From the NCBI GenBank assembly GCA_022766365.1, contig JALENW010000039.1, positions 1 to 48,211 of the forward strand: a stretch of DNA of 48,211 nt, read 5' to 3'. Of this stretch, positions 8,774 to 16,810 are shown in pieces; position 1 is the stretch's first letter; each line of letters opens with the position of its first letter. Source of the stretch: Clostridiales bacterium (GTDB lineage Bacteria > Bacillota > Clostridia > Peptostreptococcales > Anaerovoracaceae). A model generated the notes under the pieces. That model was not told where the DNA came from. It saw nothing but the letters and a program-made list of their open reading frames with translations, and ran no database searches. The position numbers were made by a program, and so were the translations under genes.

Positions 8774-9489
8774 ATAAAAAGAATATTATCACAATTTTAG
8801 TTATATTTGTTCTTATGCCGGCGACCCTGGTGGTGAGTTGGTATTTTGGAAATCGTAAGTACTACTTATCAAGTGTATTGATAATGATATATGCCATGAT
8901 TCCTTTCTTCGCCGGCTTTGAAAGAAGAAGGCCTGAAGCACGGGATATTGTCACATTGGCCGTGATGTCTGCCATAGCGGCTGCCTCTCGAGTTGCATTT
9001 ATGCCGCTACCACACTTCAAACCTCTTGTGGGGATTACAATGATTTCCGGAATGGCCTTCGGTCCGCAGGCAGGGTTTTTGACAGGGGCAATAAGCGGTC
9101 TTGTGAGTAACTTTGTCTTTGGACAGGGACCGTGGACGCCATGGCAGATGTTCGCATATGGTATAGCAGGCTTTATTGGTGCATGGTTTTTTAGAATTGG
9201 TATTTTTAATGTCAATCGCAGGTTTAGGACGGCTATAATTAGTTTTCTGGTGGTGTTGTGCATAATTGGACCTATTTTGGATACATGCGCTGTGTTTACA
9301 ATGGCAGGTGAGATAGATATGAAAATATTACCGACGATATATATGTCAGGTGTGCCTGTTAATGCGGTACATGGCATTGCCACGGCACTAACGCTGTTTT
9401 TCCTCGGGGAACCGATGATGGAGAAACTGGATAGAATTAAAGTTAAGTATGGAATGATGGATACGGAAGTGAAAAATGAAGTTCGATAG
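8755..9489 (+). CDS. ECF transporter S component, probably cobalamin-specific
   Basis: This 244-residue protein is the substrate-binding membrane subunit. It has about six hydrophobic segments and motifs of an ECF S family, such as LPHFKPLVGITMISGMAFGP and SNFVFGQGPWTPWQM. The family resembles S components proposed to bind cobalamin (CbrT-like), but I cannot confirm the subfamily by eye. The cobalamin riboswitch and the DUF4430 surface protein in the same operon support B12 as substrate. Its ends overlap the ATPase gene and the second T gene (14 bases), so the four transporter genes are one translational unit. Confidence 0.8.
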   Translation: MQKKHVNKKNIITILVIFVLMPATLVVSWYFGNRKYYLSSVLIMIYAMIPFFAGFERRRPEARDIVTLAVMSAIAAASRVAFMPLPHFKPLVGITMISGMAFGPQAGFLTGAISGLVSNFVFGQGPWTPWQMFAYGIAGFIGAWFFRIGIFNVNRRFRTAIISFLVVLCIIGPILDTCAVFTMAGEIDMKILPTIYMSGVPVNAVHGIATALTLFFLGEPMMEKLDRIKVKYGMMDTEVKNEVR

Positions 9490-10363
9490 TTACCATCCAA
9501 TAATAAATTTGATATATTTCCTCGTAGCAATTGTAACAGCAATAATGTTTGACCACCCCGTCTTCTTGGGAATAGCCCTTGCGGTCTCTTTTGCGTACTC
9601 GGTAAAACTAAATGGAATGAGGGGTCTTGTGTTCAATATAATTTTTGCCTTGCTGCCACCTTGCTATGCAATTTATTACAGTTACTATAACCATTTCGGG
9701 ATAACGAATTTGGGACAGAATATAATTGGAAATGAAATCACCCTGGAAGCTCTTGTATGGGGATTTGTAATAGGACTTTCTGCTTTTATTGTTGTTATGT
9801 GGTTTTCCTGTTTATTTGCGGTATTCACATCTGATAAATTCATTTATCTGTTCGGTAAAGTTTCTCCGAAATTATCCCTGTTTTTATCAATACTTCTGAG
9901 GATGATTCCATCTGTAAAAAAGAAGTGGAGAGCCATAGCAATTGCCCAGAGTGGAATAGGCAGAGGGCCCGGGCAAGGGAATTTTTTCAGACGTATGCTG
10001 AATCGGTGTCGCATGGTTTCTATGATCATCACTTGGCTTCTGGAAAATTTCATTTTAACGACCCAATCCATGAAGAGTAGGGGTTACACCCTTAAGGGGA
10101 GGACTGCCTTTGCAGTATACAGGTTCGACAACAGAGACAGAGGTGTGGTGATTTTCATGTTTATCGGAATTACTGTAATACTCATGGCGATTTTGCTGGA
10201 TCAGACGAATATACAGTATAATCCGGAAATCATATTTAATAAAATAACAGCGGTGTCGTATGTGTTTTACTTGTGTTACTTAGCGTTCTTAATTGCACCG
10301 ATAATACTTCAGCTTGCATATGAGCGAAAGTTCTCAAAGCTTGAAATGAATTTACAAAAATAG
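9476..10363 (+). CDS. ECF transporter T component, second copy
   Basis: This 295-residue membrane protein is a paralogue of the T gene at 6111, sharing the PIINL N-terminus, SDKFIYLFGK and MKSRGY blocks. It closes the operon and overlaps the S gene by 14 bases. Two T subunits in one ECF operon is unusual; they could form alternative complexes or a heteromeric scaffold. Only 22 bases separate its stop from the convergent gene on the other strand, and no terminator is visible there. Confidence 0.85.
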   Translation: MKFDSYHPIINLIYFLVAIVTAIMFDHPVFLGIALAVSFAYSVKLNGMRGLVFNIIFALLPPCYAIYYSYYNHFGITNLGQNIIGNEITLEALVWGFVIGLSAFIVVMWFSCLFAVFTSDKFIYLFGKVSPKLSLFLSILLRMIPSVKKKWRAIAIAQSGIGRGPGQGNFFRRMLNRCRMVSMIITWLLENFILTTQSMKSRGYTLKGRTAFAVYRFDNRDRGVVIFMFIGITVILMAILLDQTNIQYNPEIIFNKITAVSYVFYLCYLAFLIAPIILQLAYERKFSKLEMNLQK

Positions 10364-10385
10364 TGCTTATTATTATGCTACGGGC

Positions 10386-11243
10386 TTAGAGGGTATTGTT
10401 TTTTAACCATTCAACGCAAAGCCGGCAATCCTGACTTTCTAATGTCATGGTGTAGTCGCTTTTATTATATGTATCTATAGCGGTAAGGATTTTTTTCATG
10501 TCCATTGTCCCCTCTCCCAGGGGGCTGTGGGTATCTTTAGTTCCCATATTGTTGTGAAGGTGATAATGGGCTACTCTGCTGCCCAGATACCGGATCCATT
10601 CCTCAACAGGCAAATCTTCTGTCGTGGCCACATGTGCGTGACCTATATCAAAACAGAGCTTCAAGTTCGGTCTGTCAAACTCGTCTGCCAGACGTGCCAT
10701 CATGTAGGGCTCATCTTCAAAAGAGTTTTCTACAAATACTGTGAAGTCATCTTTTCCTTTTAGGAATCTGTCCCAAAAAATCAAGGATTTTTCCTGGTGC
10801 CAATCCTTATAGTACATGGGTGGGAAATATCCGGAGTGGACCACCATGGAATTTAGCCCGATTACGCGACACAGACCGTATGCCTCTTCCAGGCGTTCAA
10901 GACCAAGTTCAACAGCCCTGTGATCTATTGAACCGGGAATAATTTCTGTAAATGGACCATGAAGAATTATTCTTGCTCCCTCCTCATATGGGAAAGGTTG
11001 GCCTGCATTTTTTAAATCCTCTTCAATCAATTTTATGGTCTGGGAAATCTTGTCGGGATCCAGGTATTCTGATATGCAGACATGATTAAGTTCTATGCCA
11101 AGATCAAACTCCATGGCGACCGGTGAGGCATCCTTTGAGTAAGTAGCGATGTGAAGTTTAGGTCTGAGTTTGTCGAGAAGACTTAATTGTGCTGTTGGTT
11201 CATCGGATTTTGTAATTTTGTTTATTTTTGTTTTTTTCTTCAT
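10386..11243 (-). CDS. Sugar-phosphate isomerase/epimerase-like TIM barrel
   Basis: This 285-residue protein belongs to the xylose-isomerase-like TIM-barrel superfamily, which includes AP endonuclease 2. Likely metal ligands appear in VVHSGY, FVENSFED, CFDIGHAH and HYHLHNN, and LGEGTMDM near the end is typical of the group. The substrate cannot be told from sequence. The first 30 residues are Lys-rich and outside the barrel. Start at 11243 (MKKKTKINK) is preferred over an in-frame ATG at 11291, because a promoter sits immediately upstream. No ribosome site is visible. Confidence 0.75.
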   Translation of the reverse strand: MKKKTKINKITKSDEPTAQLSLLDKLRPKLHIATYSKDASPVAMEFDLGIELNHVCISEYLDPDKISQTIKLIEEDLKNAGQPFPYEEGARIILHGPFTEIIPGSIDHRAVELGLERLEEAYGLCRVIGLNSMVVHSGYFPPMYYKDWHQEKSLIFWDRFLKGKDDFTVFVENSFEDEPYMMARLADEFDRPNLKLCFDIGHAHVATTEDLPVEEWIRYLGSRVAHYHLHNNMGTKDTHSPLGEGTMDMKKILTAIDTYNKSDYTMTLESQDCRLCVEWLKNNTL

Positions 11244-11250
11244 GTGAAAG

Positions 11251-11279
11251 ATTTTACCATATATGGTTAGGGTAGGCAA
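11251..11279 (-). promoter_or_regulatory. Promoter giving a possibly leaderless mRNA
   Basis: On the minus strand TTGCCT, a 17-base spacer and TAAAAT are followed after seven bases by the ATG at 11243. Transcription would begin at about the start codon. Confidence 0.5.
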
Positions 11280-11322
11280 ATAAAATTGCATAAATTTTAA
11301 TACAAAACTTTCATGTGACCCC

Positions 11323-11352
11323 TTGACACCTTCCCTGTCGGGGGGTTATAAT
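11323..11352 (+). promoter_or_regulatory. Sigma-A promoter of the second riboswitch
   Basis: TTGACA (11323-11328), an 18-base spacer and TATAAT (11347-11352) form a strong promoter. Confidence 0.85.
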
Positions 11353-11384
11353 GCTACTATAACACAGATGAATATTTCGTTTGC

Positions 11385-11573
11385 TTTCTGGAGATTAGGA
11401 CCAGAGTCAGAGGGGAAACAGGTTAGAATCCTGTGCGGTCCCGCCACTGTGAGTCGGTTGCCTTATGGCAATCTGCGAGCCAGGCTACCTCGGCAAATTT
11501 GACCGGAGCGATGGACTCGATTACTTTACTGATTTTGAAATTCAGGGTTGCGCTTCCAGTCGCAACCTTTTTT
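11385..11573 (+). ncRNA. Second cobalamin riboswitch with intrinsic terminator
   Basis: The core is GGGGAAACAGG..GAATCCTG then GCGGTCCCGCCACTGTGA, and the B12-box region GCGAGCCAGGCTACCT at 11476-11491. These blocks are the cobalamin-riboswitch consensus with a short peripheral arm. The terminator is a 7-bp stem, GGTTGCG (11546-11552) with CGCAACC (11561-11567), followed by six T. No recognisable B12 gene follows; the next gene starts 290 bases on, past a second terminator-like hairpin and a separate promoter-like sequence. Confidence 0.9.
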
Positions 11574-11863
11574 GTTGCTTCGTAGACTCCGGACGTGCAA
11601 GCTTTAGAGAACAGGCGCATTTATTGTATCGGGTTATAATCACACATAATCATTTTCAAGTAATTATCTAATAGTTCAGTTTCTTTAATCTTCTTTTCTG
11701 GGGGCCGCCTTCTTTGGTGGCCTTCAATTTTTTTAAGCAAATGGTATTTTGTTGTTGCATATATCACAATTGGGGTATATTAAATCAGAGGTAAAGTAAA
11801 AAGAACACAATTGTTTTGTGGCAGATTCATATTTCGTATATAGTACTCAAGGAGAATGTGTAT
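11574..11863 (+). other. Leader between riboswitch and DUF438 gene
   Basis: It contains a second hairpin, GGCCGCC (about 11704) with GGTGGCC (about 11717), followed by seven T at 11729-11735, and then a promoter-like TTGTTG / TATATT pair at about 11752-11781. No gene is visible. Confidence 0.5.
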
Positions 11864-12862
11864 ATGCAGAAAGATTATGCAAATAAGAAGGAGATTGCTG
11901 CCAAGCTATACAAGATAGAGGCACATCCTCTCAATACTTTCATAAAAGAAAACGCTGAGATGACAAAGGCTATCGAGGCTGCAGAGAAGGAGCTGGCGGC
12001 TGTTTCCGGGCAGAACCATGATGTTGAGGATATTTCTGAGGAAACGGTGCAGAGGTTGAGACAGGTTTCTGTGCATTACGCCAAGAAGGGTGATTTGATT
12101 TATCCTCACCTTAAGGTGAAATATGATATTTCCGGTCCATCGGATCTGATGTGGACAGACGATGATGAGATTCGCGATGTTTTTTCTAAAGTTGCATCTC
12201 AATTGGATGTCGGGAACCTGACAGGGGAAATGGTTGCAGGCTATAGAGAGGCGTTGAAAGAGGCCAAGCTCATGATAGTGAAGGAAGAAAATATTTTGTT
12301 CCCGATCTGTGCGGTAAATTTTTCCGATGAGGAATGGTATCGGATTTATGAGGACTCTAAGGATTATGCCGAGTGTTTTGGAGTTGATATGGGCGTATGG
12401 GAGGAGGCTGAAAAGTGGCTTTCAGAACATAGAAAAAAAGGGTTCCGCGATGGCGAAATCCACATGCCGGGTGGACACATGAATGTGAAGCAGATAACAG
12501 AAATGCTGAATACAATTCCCCTGGAGCTGACATTTGTTGATTACGAAAACATCAATCGCTACTTCAACGAGGGTCCGAAGATTTTCAAGCGACCGCAAAT
12601 GGCTATTGACAGGGATGTCTTTTCATGTCATCCCCCTAAGGTTGAGACCATGGTCAGAGGAATCATTGAAGACTTCCGAAATAACAAGAGAGACTCTGTA
12701 CCGGTTTGGATGGAGAAAGGCGGTATGATCTATCTGGTAACATACTATGCAGTCAGGGATAAAGATGGCGAATATATGGGTGTGATGGAAACTATTCAAG
12801 ATATGGAGTTTGCTAAGGAATATTTTTACAAAAAATTCAAGCGTGAACGCAATTTGAAATAG
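11864..12862 (+). CDS. DUF438 / hemerythrin-like / PAS-like protein
   Basis: This 332-residue soluble protein has the layout of DUF438 proteins. A short N-terminal helical region (LYKIEAHPLNTFIKEN) leads into a hemerythrin-like helical section with histidines and acids (about 80-180), then a C-terminal PAS-like domain (about 215-325; LELTFVDYENINRYFN, VMETIQDM). Such proteins are thought to be redox, oxygen or nitric-oxide linked sensors, but no function is proven. ATG 11864 with AGGAG is preferred over an upstream in-frame start at 11816. It opens a run of four same-strand genes. Whether the riboswitch 290 bases upstream reaches it is uncertain. Confidence 0.8.
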   Translation: MQKDYANKKEIAAKLYKIEAHPLNTFIKENAEMTKAIEAAEKELAAVSGQNHDVEDISEETVQRLRQVSVHYAKKGDLIYPHLKVKYDISGPSDLMWTDDDEIRDVFSKVASQLDVGNLTGEMVAGYREALKEAKLMIVKEENILFPICAVNFSDEEWYRIYEDSKDYAECFGVDMGVWEEAEKWLSEHRKKGFRDGEIHMPGGHMNVKQITEMLNTIPLELTFVDYENINRYFNEGPKIFKRPQMAIDRDVFSCHPPKVETMVRGIIEDFRNNKRDSVPVWMEKGGMIYLVTYYAVRDKDGEYMGVMETIQDMEFAKEYFYKKFKRERNLK

Positions 12863-12924
12863 TTTGCGTAAAAAGAAACTTACGTATATGGTTTAAAGTT
12901 TAAAATATCTGAGGAGGTAAAATA

Positions 12925-13140
12925 ATGACTAAGGAATATGTAAAGAAAGAAACTTTGGTTGGTGAAATTGTAAATAATTATCCGGACACTGTCGAGGTGC
13001 TAATGGAATACGGTATGCACTGTTTAGGTTGTCCGGCATCACAGGCCGAGTCGCTGGAGGATGCTTGTATGGTCCACGGAATCGATCCAAAAGGCGTGGT
13101 AGATGCGGTGAATGCAAAGATTGCTGAAACCGGAAAGTAG
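12925..13140 (+). CDS. DUF1858 small redox-disulfide domain protein
   Basis: This 71-residue protein consists almost entirely of a DUF1858 domain, with the signature CLGCPAS (a CxxC pair at about residues 32-35). The family is linked to hybrid-cluster and redox proteins and to the N-terminus of ScdA/RIC-type iron-sulfur repair proteins. GAGGAGG precedes ATG 12925. It lies 62 bases after the DUF438 gene and 7 bases before the next gene; DUF438 and DUF1858 proteins are recurrent partners. A role in sensing or repair of oxidative or nitrosative damage is inference. Confidence 0.85.
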   Translation: MTKEYVKKETLVGEIVNNYPDTVEVLMEYGMHCLGCPASQAESLEDACMVHGIDPKGVVDAVNAKIAETGK

Positions 13141-13147
13141 GTGGACG

Positions 13148-13828
13148 ATGAGCAGGTTTTTGGGGCCTATCCATCACTGGCTTTATGAAAAAATAAAATT
13201 CCAAGAGGAACTGACGCAGGATATTGCGAAACTGGCCTTACAGAATAATTGGCTGCCGGGGGGAGAGCAATTTGCTAATTCACTTACGAGAACACTTTCA
13301 CCTCTTGAGGAGGTCATTGACGAATCAAATATCCATGGATGGCTTCAGGATAGGATTTTCGATGCTGAAAAGCGATATGGATACCTGATTGCAGAAATTC
13401 TCAAGTGTGCGGAGGATCAGATTCGACATAACAAGGTTTCTGATACCGGGAGCTTTGATACCGAAAGAATGGAGGAGCTTAAAAGAGAGGCGCGAGCCTT
13501 TGGAGCAAGACACGCTATGAAACCGGAGACAACCCCGGAAGAGGCGTATCGCACCGTTGAAAATTGTTTTGTCAGCGGTATGCCCTGTGATAGGGTAAAT
13601 CAGGTTGTGGAGAAGACGGAAGATGTGTTATCATGGAAAGAGACTGTGGATATTCACCACGGATACCACGAGGGCTTCGGGGGAGGAACGGAAACGTATT
13701 ACATGCTTAAGGCAGAGATAATTTCCGGAATGCTCACGGGGACCGGATTAGAATTCAGGAGCGAACCATGGGGGCAATCTTCTCAGCAATCGGAAGCGTT
13801 TTACCACTTTTCTTACTCATCGGAGTAG
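13148..13828 (+). CDS. Unrecognised protein with His-rich motifs
   Basis: I do not recognise this 226-residue soluble protein. Distinct motifs are FLGPIHHWLYEKI at the N-terminus (residues 4-16), IHGWLQDRI (about 67) and DIHHGYHEGFGGGTETYYML near the C-terminus. The paired histidines and the CAED and MPCDRV segments suggest a bound metal, heme or cofactor. ATG 13148 follows GTGGACG, just 7 bases after the DUF1858 stop. The last 20 codons overlap the start of the permease gene. Its place beside DUF438 and DUF1858 suggests a shared redox or gas-sensing task, which is inference. Confidence 0.7.
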   Translation: MSRFLGPIHHWLYEKIKFQEELTQDIAKLALQNNWLPGGEQFANSLTRTLSPLEEVIDESNIHGWLQDRIFDAEKRYGYLIAEILKCAEDQIRHNKVSDTGSFDTERMEELKREARAFGARHAMKPETTPEEAYRTVENCFVSGMPCDRVNQVVEKTEDVLSWKETVDIHHGYHEGFGGGTETYYMLKAEIISGMLTGTGLEFRSEPWGQSSQQSEAFYHFSYSSE

Positions 13829-14745
13829 GATATTTTGTTTATGATAGGAACTGGGTGGGTCCGGAATTTTCGGAGGATATTTCCAAAATTATTTTGAAAA
13901 TTTCCCTTCCGGCAGCCACATTTGTTTCGGTTTTGAAATACCTGGACCTCAGTGCCGTGGATGAAATTCGGAGGGGTGCCGGGTATTTTTTAGTGTCGCT
14001 GATTTTGGGGTATGGAGTTGCAGTTGCAATAGCCTATGGCATGAAGATCGGCAAGAGCAAGAGGGCGTTGTTTGTGAATTCAATTGTGAATACGAACATG
14101 GTATTCATAGGAATGCCCCTTCAAATTGCTGTGTTGGGGGAGGAGAGCTTTCGTCATTACCTGATTATTTATGTTCTAGGGACTTTCTCTATCTGGTGCG
14201 TGGGAGCGATTTATATTTTCATGGATGCTCCGAAAAGTTATGAGGACATCAATCTGAAAGAAGGGGGAAGGGTCAGCGGTTTCTCCTGGAGAAGATTGCT
14301 GCCTGCACCTATGGTGGGCTTTTTTGCAGGTGTAGTTGTGCTTGCCATAGGTATCAAATTACCGGATTTCATCGGAACGACTTTAGATTACCTTGCAGCT
14401 ATGGTATCTCCGCTTTCGTTGATCTACATCGGACTTATGCTGCGTAAGGTGGGAATCAAACATCTGAGAATCGGATGGGATGTGTTCATGGTGATTCTGG
14501 GAAGGTTTCTGATTCTGCCGGCTATTACGGTTTTACTTTTGTTGATAGGACCGAGTCTCATGGGAGATTTGGATCCGATGATGAAGGATACTCTAGTGCT
14601 CCAGGCCTTTGCTCCTACTCTCAGCGTGCTGCCGATCTTAGCTAATGAATCCGGTACAGATGTAAAATATGCCACGACGGTTGTAACATTGACGACTTTT
14701 CTGTTCGCACTGATAATTCCGGTGGTGGTGTTCTTTATAAGCTGA
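13768..14745 (+). CDS. AEC-family (auxin efflux carrier-like) permease
   Basis: This 325-residue membrane protein has about ten hydrophobic segments in the AEC pattern: two halves with SLPAATF (about 50) and NTNMVFIGMPLQ (about 108), and QAFAPTLSVLPILANES in the second half. Bacterial members transport dicarboxylates such as malate, or related organic anions; the substrate is not readable here. AGGAG precedes ATG 13768, which lies 61 bases inside the previous gene, so translation is probably coupled. It is the last intact gene of the DUF438 run. Confidence 0.85.
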   Translation: MGAIFSAIGSVLPLFLLIGVGYFVYDRNWVGPEFSEDISKIILKISLPAATFVSVLKYLDLSAVDEIRRGAGYFLVSLILGYGVAVAIAYGMKIGKSKRALFVNSIVNTNMVFIGMPLQIAVLGEESFRHYLIIYVLGTFSIWCVGAIYIFMDAPKSYEDINLKEGGRVSGFSWRRLLPAPMVGFFAGVVVLAIGIKLPDFIGTTLDYLAAMVSPLSLIYIGLMLRKVGIKHLRIGWDVFMVILGRFLILPAITVLLLLIGPSLMGDLDPMMKDTLVLQAFAPTLSVLPILANESGTDVKYATTVVTLTTFLFALIIPVVVFFIS

Positions 14746-14778
14746 TTTAATTTTGACTTGTGATAGGGGGCTTTGAAT

Positions 14779-14868
14779 ATGAAGTTAGTTATAATCGGAG
14801 CAAATAGTGCAGGAGAATTATTTCAAGAGTCCTTCTTCCGACATCTGCTGACGGTGGGCGCTTTTTAA
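14779..14868 (+). pseudogene. Truncated start of a nucleotide-binding enzyme gene
   Basis: After GGGGG at good spacing, ATG 14779 begins MKLVIIGANSAGEL, the first strand and glycine loop of a Rossmann fold as in NAD- or FAD-dependent oxidoreductases. The match to such folds stops after about 14 codons, and the frame ends at 14868. Its 3' part overlaps the end of the convergent membrane protein gene. It looks like a gene cut off by a deletion or rearrangement at about 14820. Confidence 0.5.
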
Positions 14869-15264
14869 TTTCGCAATCCTGTATATATCTCTGATAAGAC
14901 TTGGAACAAACACTGTCACGAGAATCAGCGAATATCTCCAAAGGCTTGGAAGTCTGTCGTGAAAACCCATGATTACCGCTATCATTACCACAATCCAGCA
15001 CAGTGTAAAGGCTGTAAGAGATTTGTTGTCGAATTTCAGAGACTTGATTCTCAGCTGTTTGTAGGCCGGTGTGATGACAAAAATATTCAATGCGAAGGCA
15101 AATACCGCAAAGACTAAGGCACTCACCAAAGATTCAGCGATCACAACAAGTATCCAAATTCCCACATACAATATCAAGTTCAGGAGAAACTCTCCAAAGA
15201 GCAATCGATATCTTTCGTAGAGCAATTTTTCTTCCCGTGTATCAGCAAAACAATTCTTCGTCAT
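14818..15264 (-). CDS. Small membrane protein of unknown function
   Basis: This 148-residue protein has about four hydrophobic segments: residues about 25-45 and 48-68, then two between about 83 and 120. A charged tail with HRQQMSEEG follows. I recognise no family. AAGGAGG lies upstream of ATG 15264 on the minus strand. Its stop sits where the truncated gene on the plus strand breaks off, so the pair may mark an insertion or deletion junction. Confidence 0.65.
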   Translation of the reverse strand: MTKNCFADTREEKLLYERYRLLFGEFLLNLILYVGIWILVVIAESLVSALVFAVFAFALNIFVITPAYKQLRIKSLKFDNKSLTAFTLCWIVVMIAVIMGFHDRLPSLWRYSLILVTVFVPSLIRDIYRIAKLKSAHRQQMSEEGLLK

Positions 15265-15615
15265 ATATACCTCCTTAGTATACTAGATGTATTGTACCCG
15301 AAAGATTGTGATTTAGCAAAGAGATTTTTTCTTTAACGATATGCGCCTTCTCAGTCAAAAGAGGTACTCTCTAAATGTATCTGAATAATTTGCATGGAGT
15401 ATCTCTGCTTTTGAAGTACAGGTACTGTCGGAGATGTAAAATGAATTTTTTTGATGTTTTCGCGGATTTTAATATGTTTTATCAAAAGTTTTTATTAAAA
15501 TGACTTTACATAAATGTCAAAGATGGTATAATAAAGTTAATCGGGTTAATTTTTTAACAACAATTCGAACCGATTGATTTAAAATAAGAGATTTATAAAT
15601 AGGAGGACATCGATT
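15265..15615. other. Gap between divergent genes with promoter
   Basis: The gap is AT-rich and holds the promoter for the dehydrogenase gene (15505-15532). Nothing else is clear in it. Confidence 0.5.
15505..15532 (+). promoter_or_regulatory. Sigma-A promoter of the 3-hydroxybutyryl-CoA dehydrogenase gene
   Basis: TTTACA (15505-15510), a 16-base spacer and TATAAT (15527-15532). Confidence 0.7.
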
Positions 15616-16464
15616 ATGAAGAAAGTTGGAGTTCTGGGAACAGGCACAATGGGTGCCGGAATCATTCAGGTTTTGGCACAGAACGGTTACGATGTATATC
15701 TGAGAGCTAGAAGGGAAACTTCAGTTGAGAGAGGCATCGCTACTGTTGAGAAGAATCTTGACAGACTTATCAAGAAGGAAAAGATTACTGAAGACGATAA
15801 GAAGGACATCATGAGCCGCGTTCACGGTTCTACGGACATCTCGATCGTAAAGGATGTTGACCTTATCATTGAAGCCGCAACAGAGGATATGGAAGCTAAG
15901 AAGGCTCTGTTTGCAGAGCTTGACGAGCTGGTTGGACCTGATACTATTTTGGCTACCAACACATCTTCGCTATCCATTACGGAGATTGCATCTGCAACCA
16001 AGAGACCTGATAAAGTTATAGGAATGCACTTCTTCAATCCGGTTCCTATGATGAAGCTAGTTGAAATTATAAATGGTATAGCAACTTCAGAAGAGACTAA
16101 GAAGACTGTTGTTGAGCTGTCAGAGAAGCTTGGAAAGACACCTGTAGAAGTCGCAGAAGCTCCGGGATTTGTAGTTAACAGGATCCTTATCCCAATGATC
16201 AACGAGGCAATTGGAATTCTGGCTGACGGTGTTGCTGATGCAAAGGGTATTGATGCTGCGATGAAGCTGGGTGCTAATCACCCTATGGGACCTTTGGAGC
16301 TGGGGGATCTCATCGGACTTGATGTTTGCCTTGCTATCATGAACGTTCTATATGAGGAATATGGTGATCCTAAGTATAGACCACACGTACTTCTGAAGAA
16401 GATGGTACGTGGCGGAAAGCTTGGCAGAAAGACAGGCGAGGGTTTCTACGACTATAGCAAGTAG
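15616..16464 (+). CDS. hbd: 3-hydroxybutyryl-CoA dehydrogenase
   Basis: This 282-residue cytoplasmic enzyme interconverts acetoacetyl-CoA and 3-hydroxybutyryl-CoA with NAD(P)H, a step of clostridial butyrate or butanol formation. The nucleotide loop is GTGTMG (residues 8-13). NTSSLSIT (about 115) and [11 protein letters not shown] (about 136, with the catalytic His) are family signatures, as is [11 protein letters not shown] at the end. AGGAGG precedes ATG 15616. It stands alone, with its own promoter and a hairpin behind; thiolase, crotonase and butyryl-CoA dehydrogenase genes are not adjacent. Confidence 0.95.
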   Translation: MKKVGVLGTGTMGAGIIQVLAQNGYDVYLRARRETSVERGIATVEKNLDRLIKKEKITEDDKKDIMSRVHGSTDISIVKDVDLIIEAATEDMEAKKALFAELDELVGPDTILATNTSSLSITEIASATKRPDKVIGMHFFNPVPMMKLVEIINGIATSEETKKTVVELSEKLGKTPVEVAEAPGFVVNRILIPMINEAIGILADGVADAKGIDAAMKLGANHPMGPLELGDLIGLDVCLAIMNVLYEEYGDPKYRPHVLLKKMVRGGKLGRKTGEGFYDYSK

Positions 16465-16727
16465 GATTGTCGAAATTTAAACCCAAACAGCAATCCGTTG
16501 AATTTAAAGCCTAATCGTCTATTTGCGATTGAAAGTGCTTCGGATTATCCATTAACAAAATATTAAGGCTGCCTTTTTCGTGGTATGCGTACGTAAGGAA
16601 ATTCTTTTTATCATTTTACGTTGGAAAGTATAATCTTTGCTGCCGCATATCTCCAAGTGAGAGGCAGCTTTTGTATTGGGCTAAGTGCGTGGAGGAGATA
16701 TATTTTGTCTTTATAGTAGAAATAAAA

Positions 16728-16739
16728 GAACATGTGTTC
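16728..16739. promoter_or_regulatory. LexA/DinR box
   Basis: GAACATGTGTTC fits the Firmicute SOS box GAAC-N4-GTTC. It directly abuts the -35 element, so LexA would block the promoter of the polymerase gene until DNA damage. Confidence 0.8.
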
Positions 16740-16767
16740 TTGACATTTTCGAGAAATCTGCGATAAT
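16740..16767 (+). promoter_or_regulatory. Promoter of the SOS polymerase operon
   Basis: TTGACA (16740-16745), a 16-base spacer and GATAAT (16762-16767), next to the LexA box. Confidence 0.75.
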
Positions 16768-16810
16768 GGAATTATAGAATAGGAAGAGCTGTTGGGAGGA
16801 GGATACGGAT

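Larger units (their letters stand above)
16465..16810 (+). other. Gap with terminator and LexA-controlled promoter
   Basis: GCTGCC (16639-16644) pairs with GGCAGC (16663-16668) before TTTTG, a likely terminator for the dehydrogenase transcript. The LexA box and promoter of the polymerase gene follow. No gene is seen. Confidence 0.6.

Noticed and set aside
11465-11671. Open frame of 68 codons on the plus strand
   Set aside because: It lies across the conserved core and terminator of the second cobalamin riboswitch and has no ribosome site.
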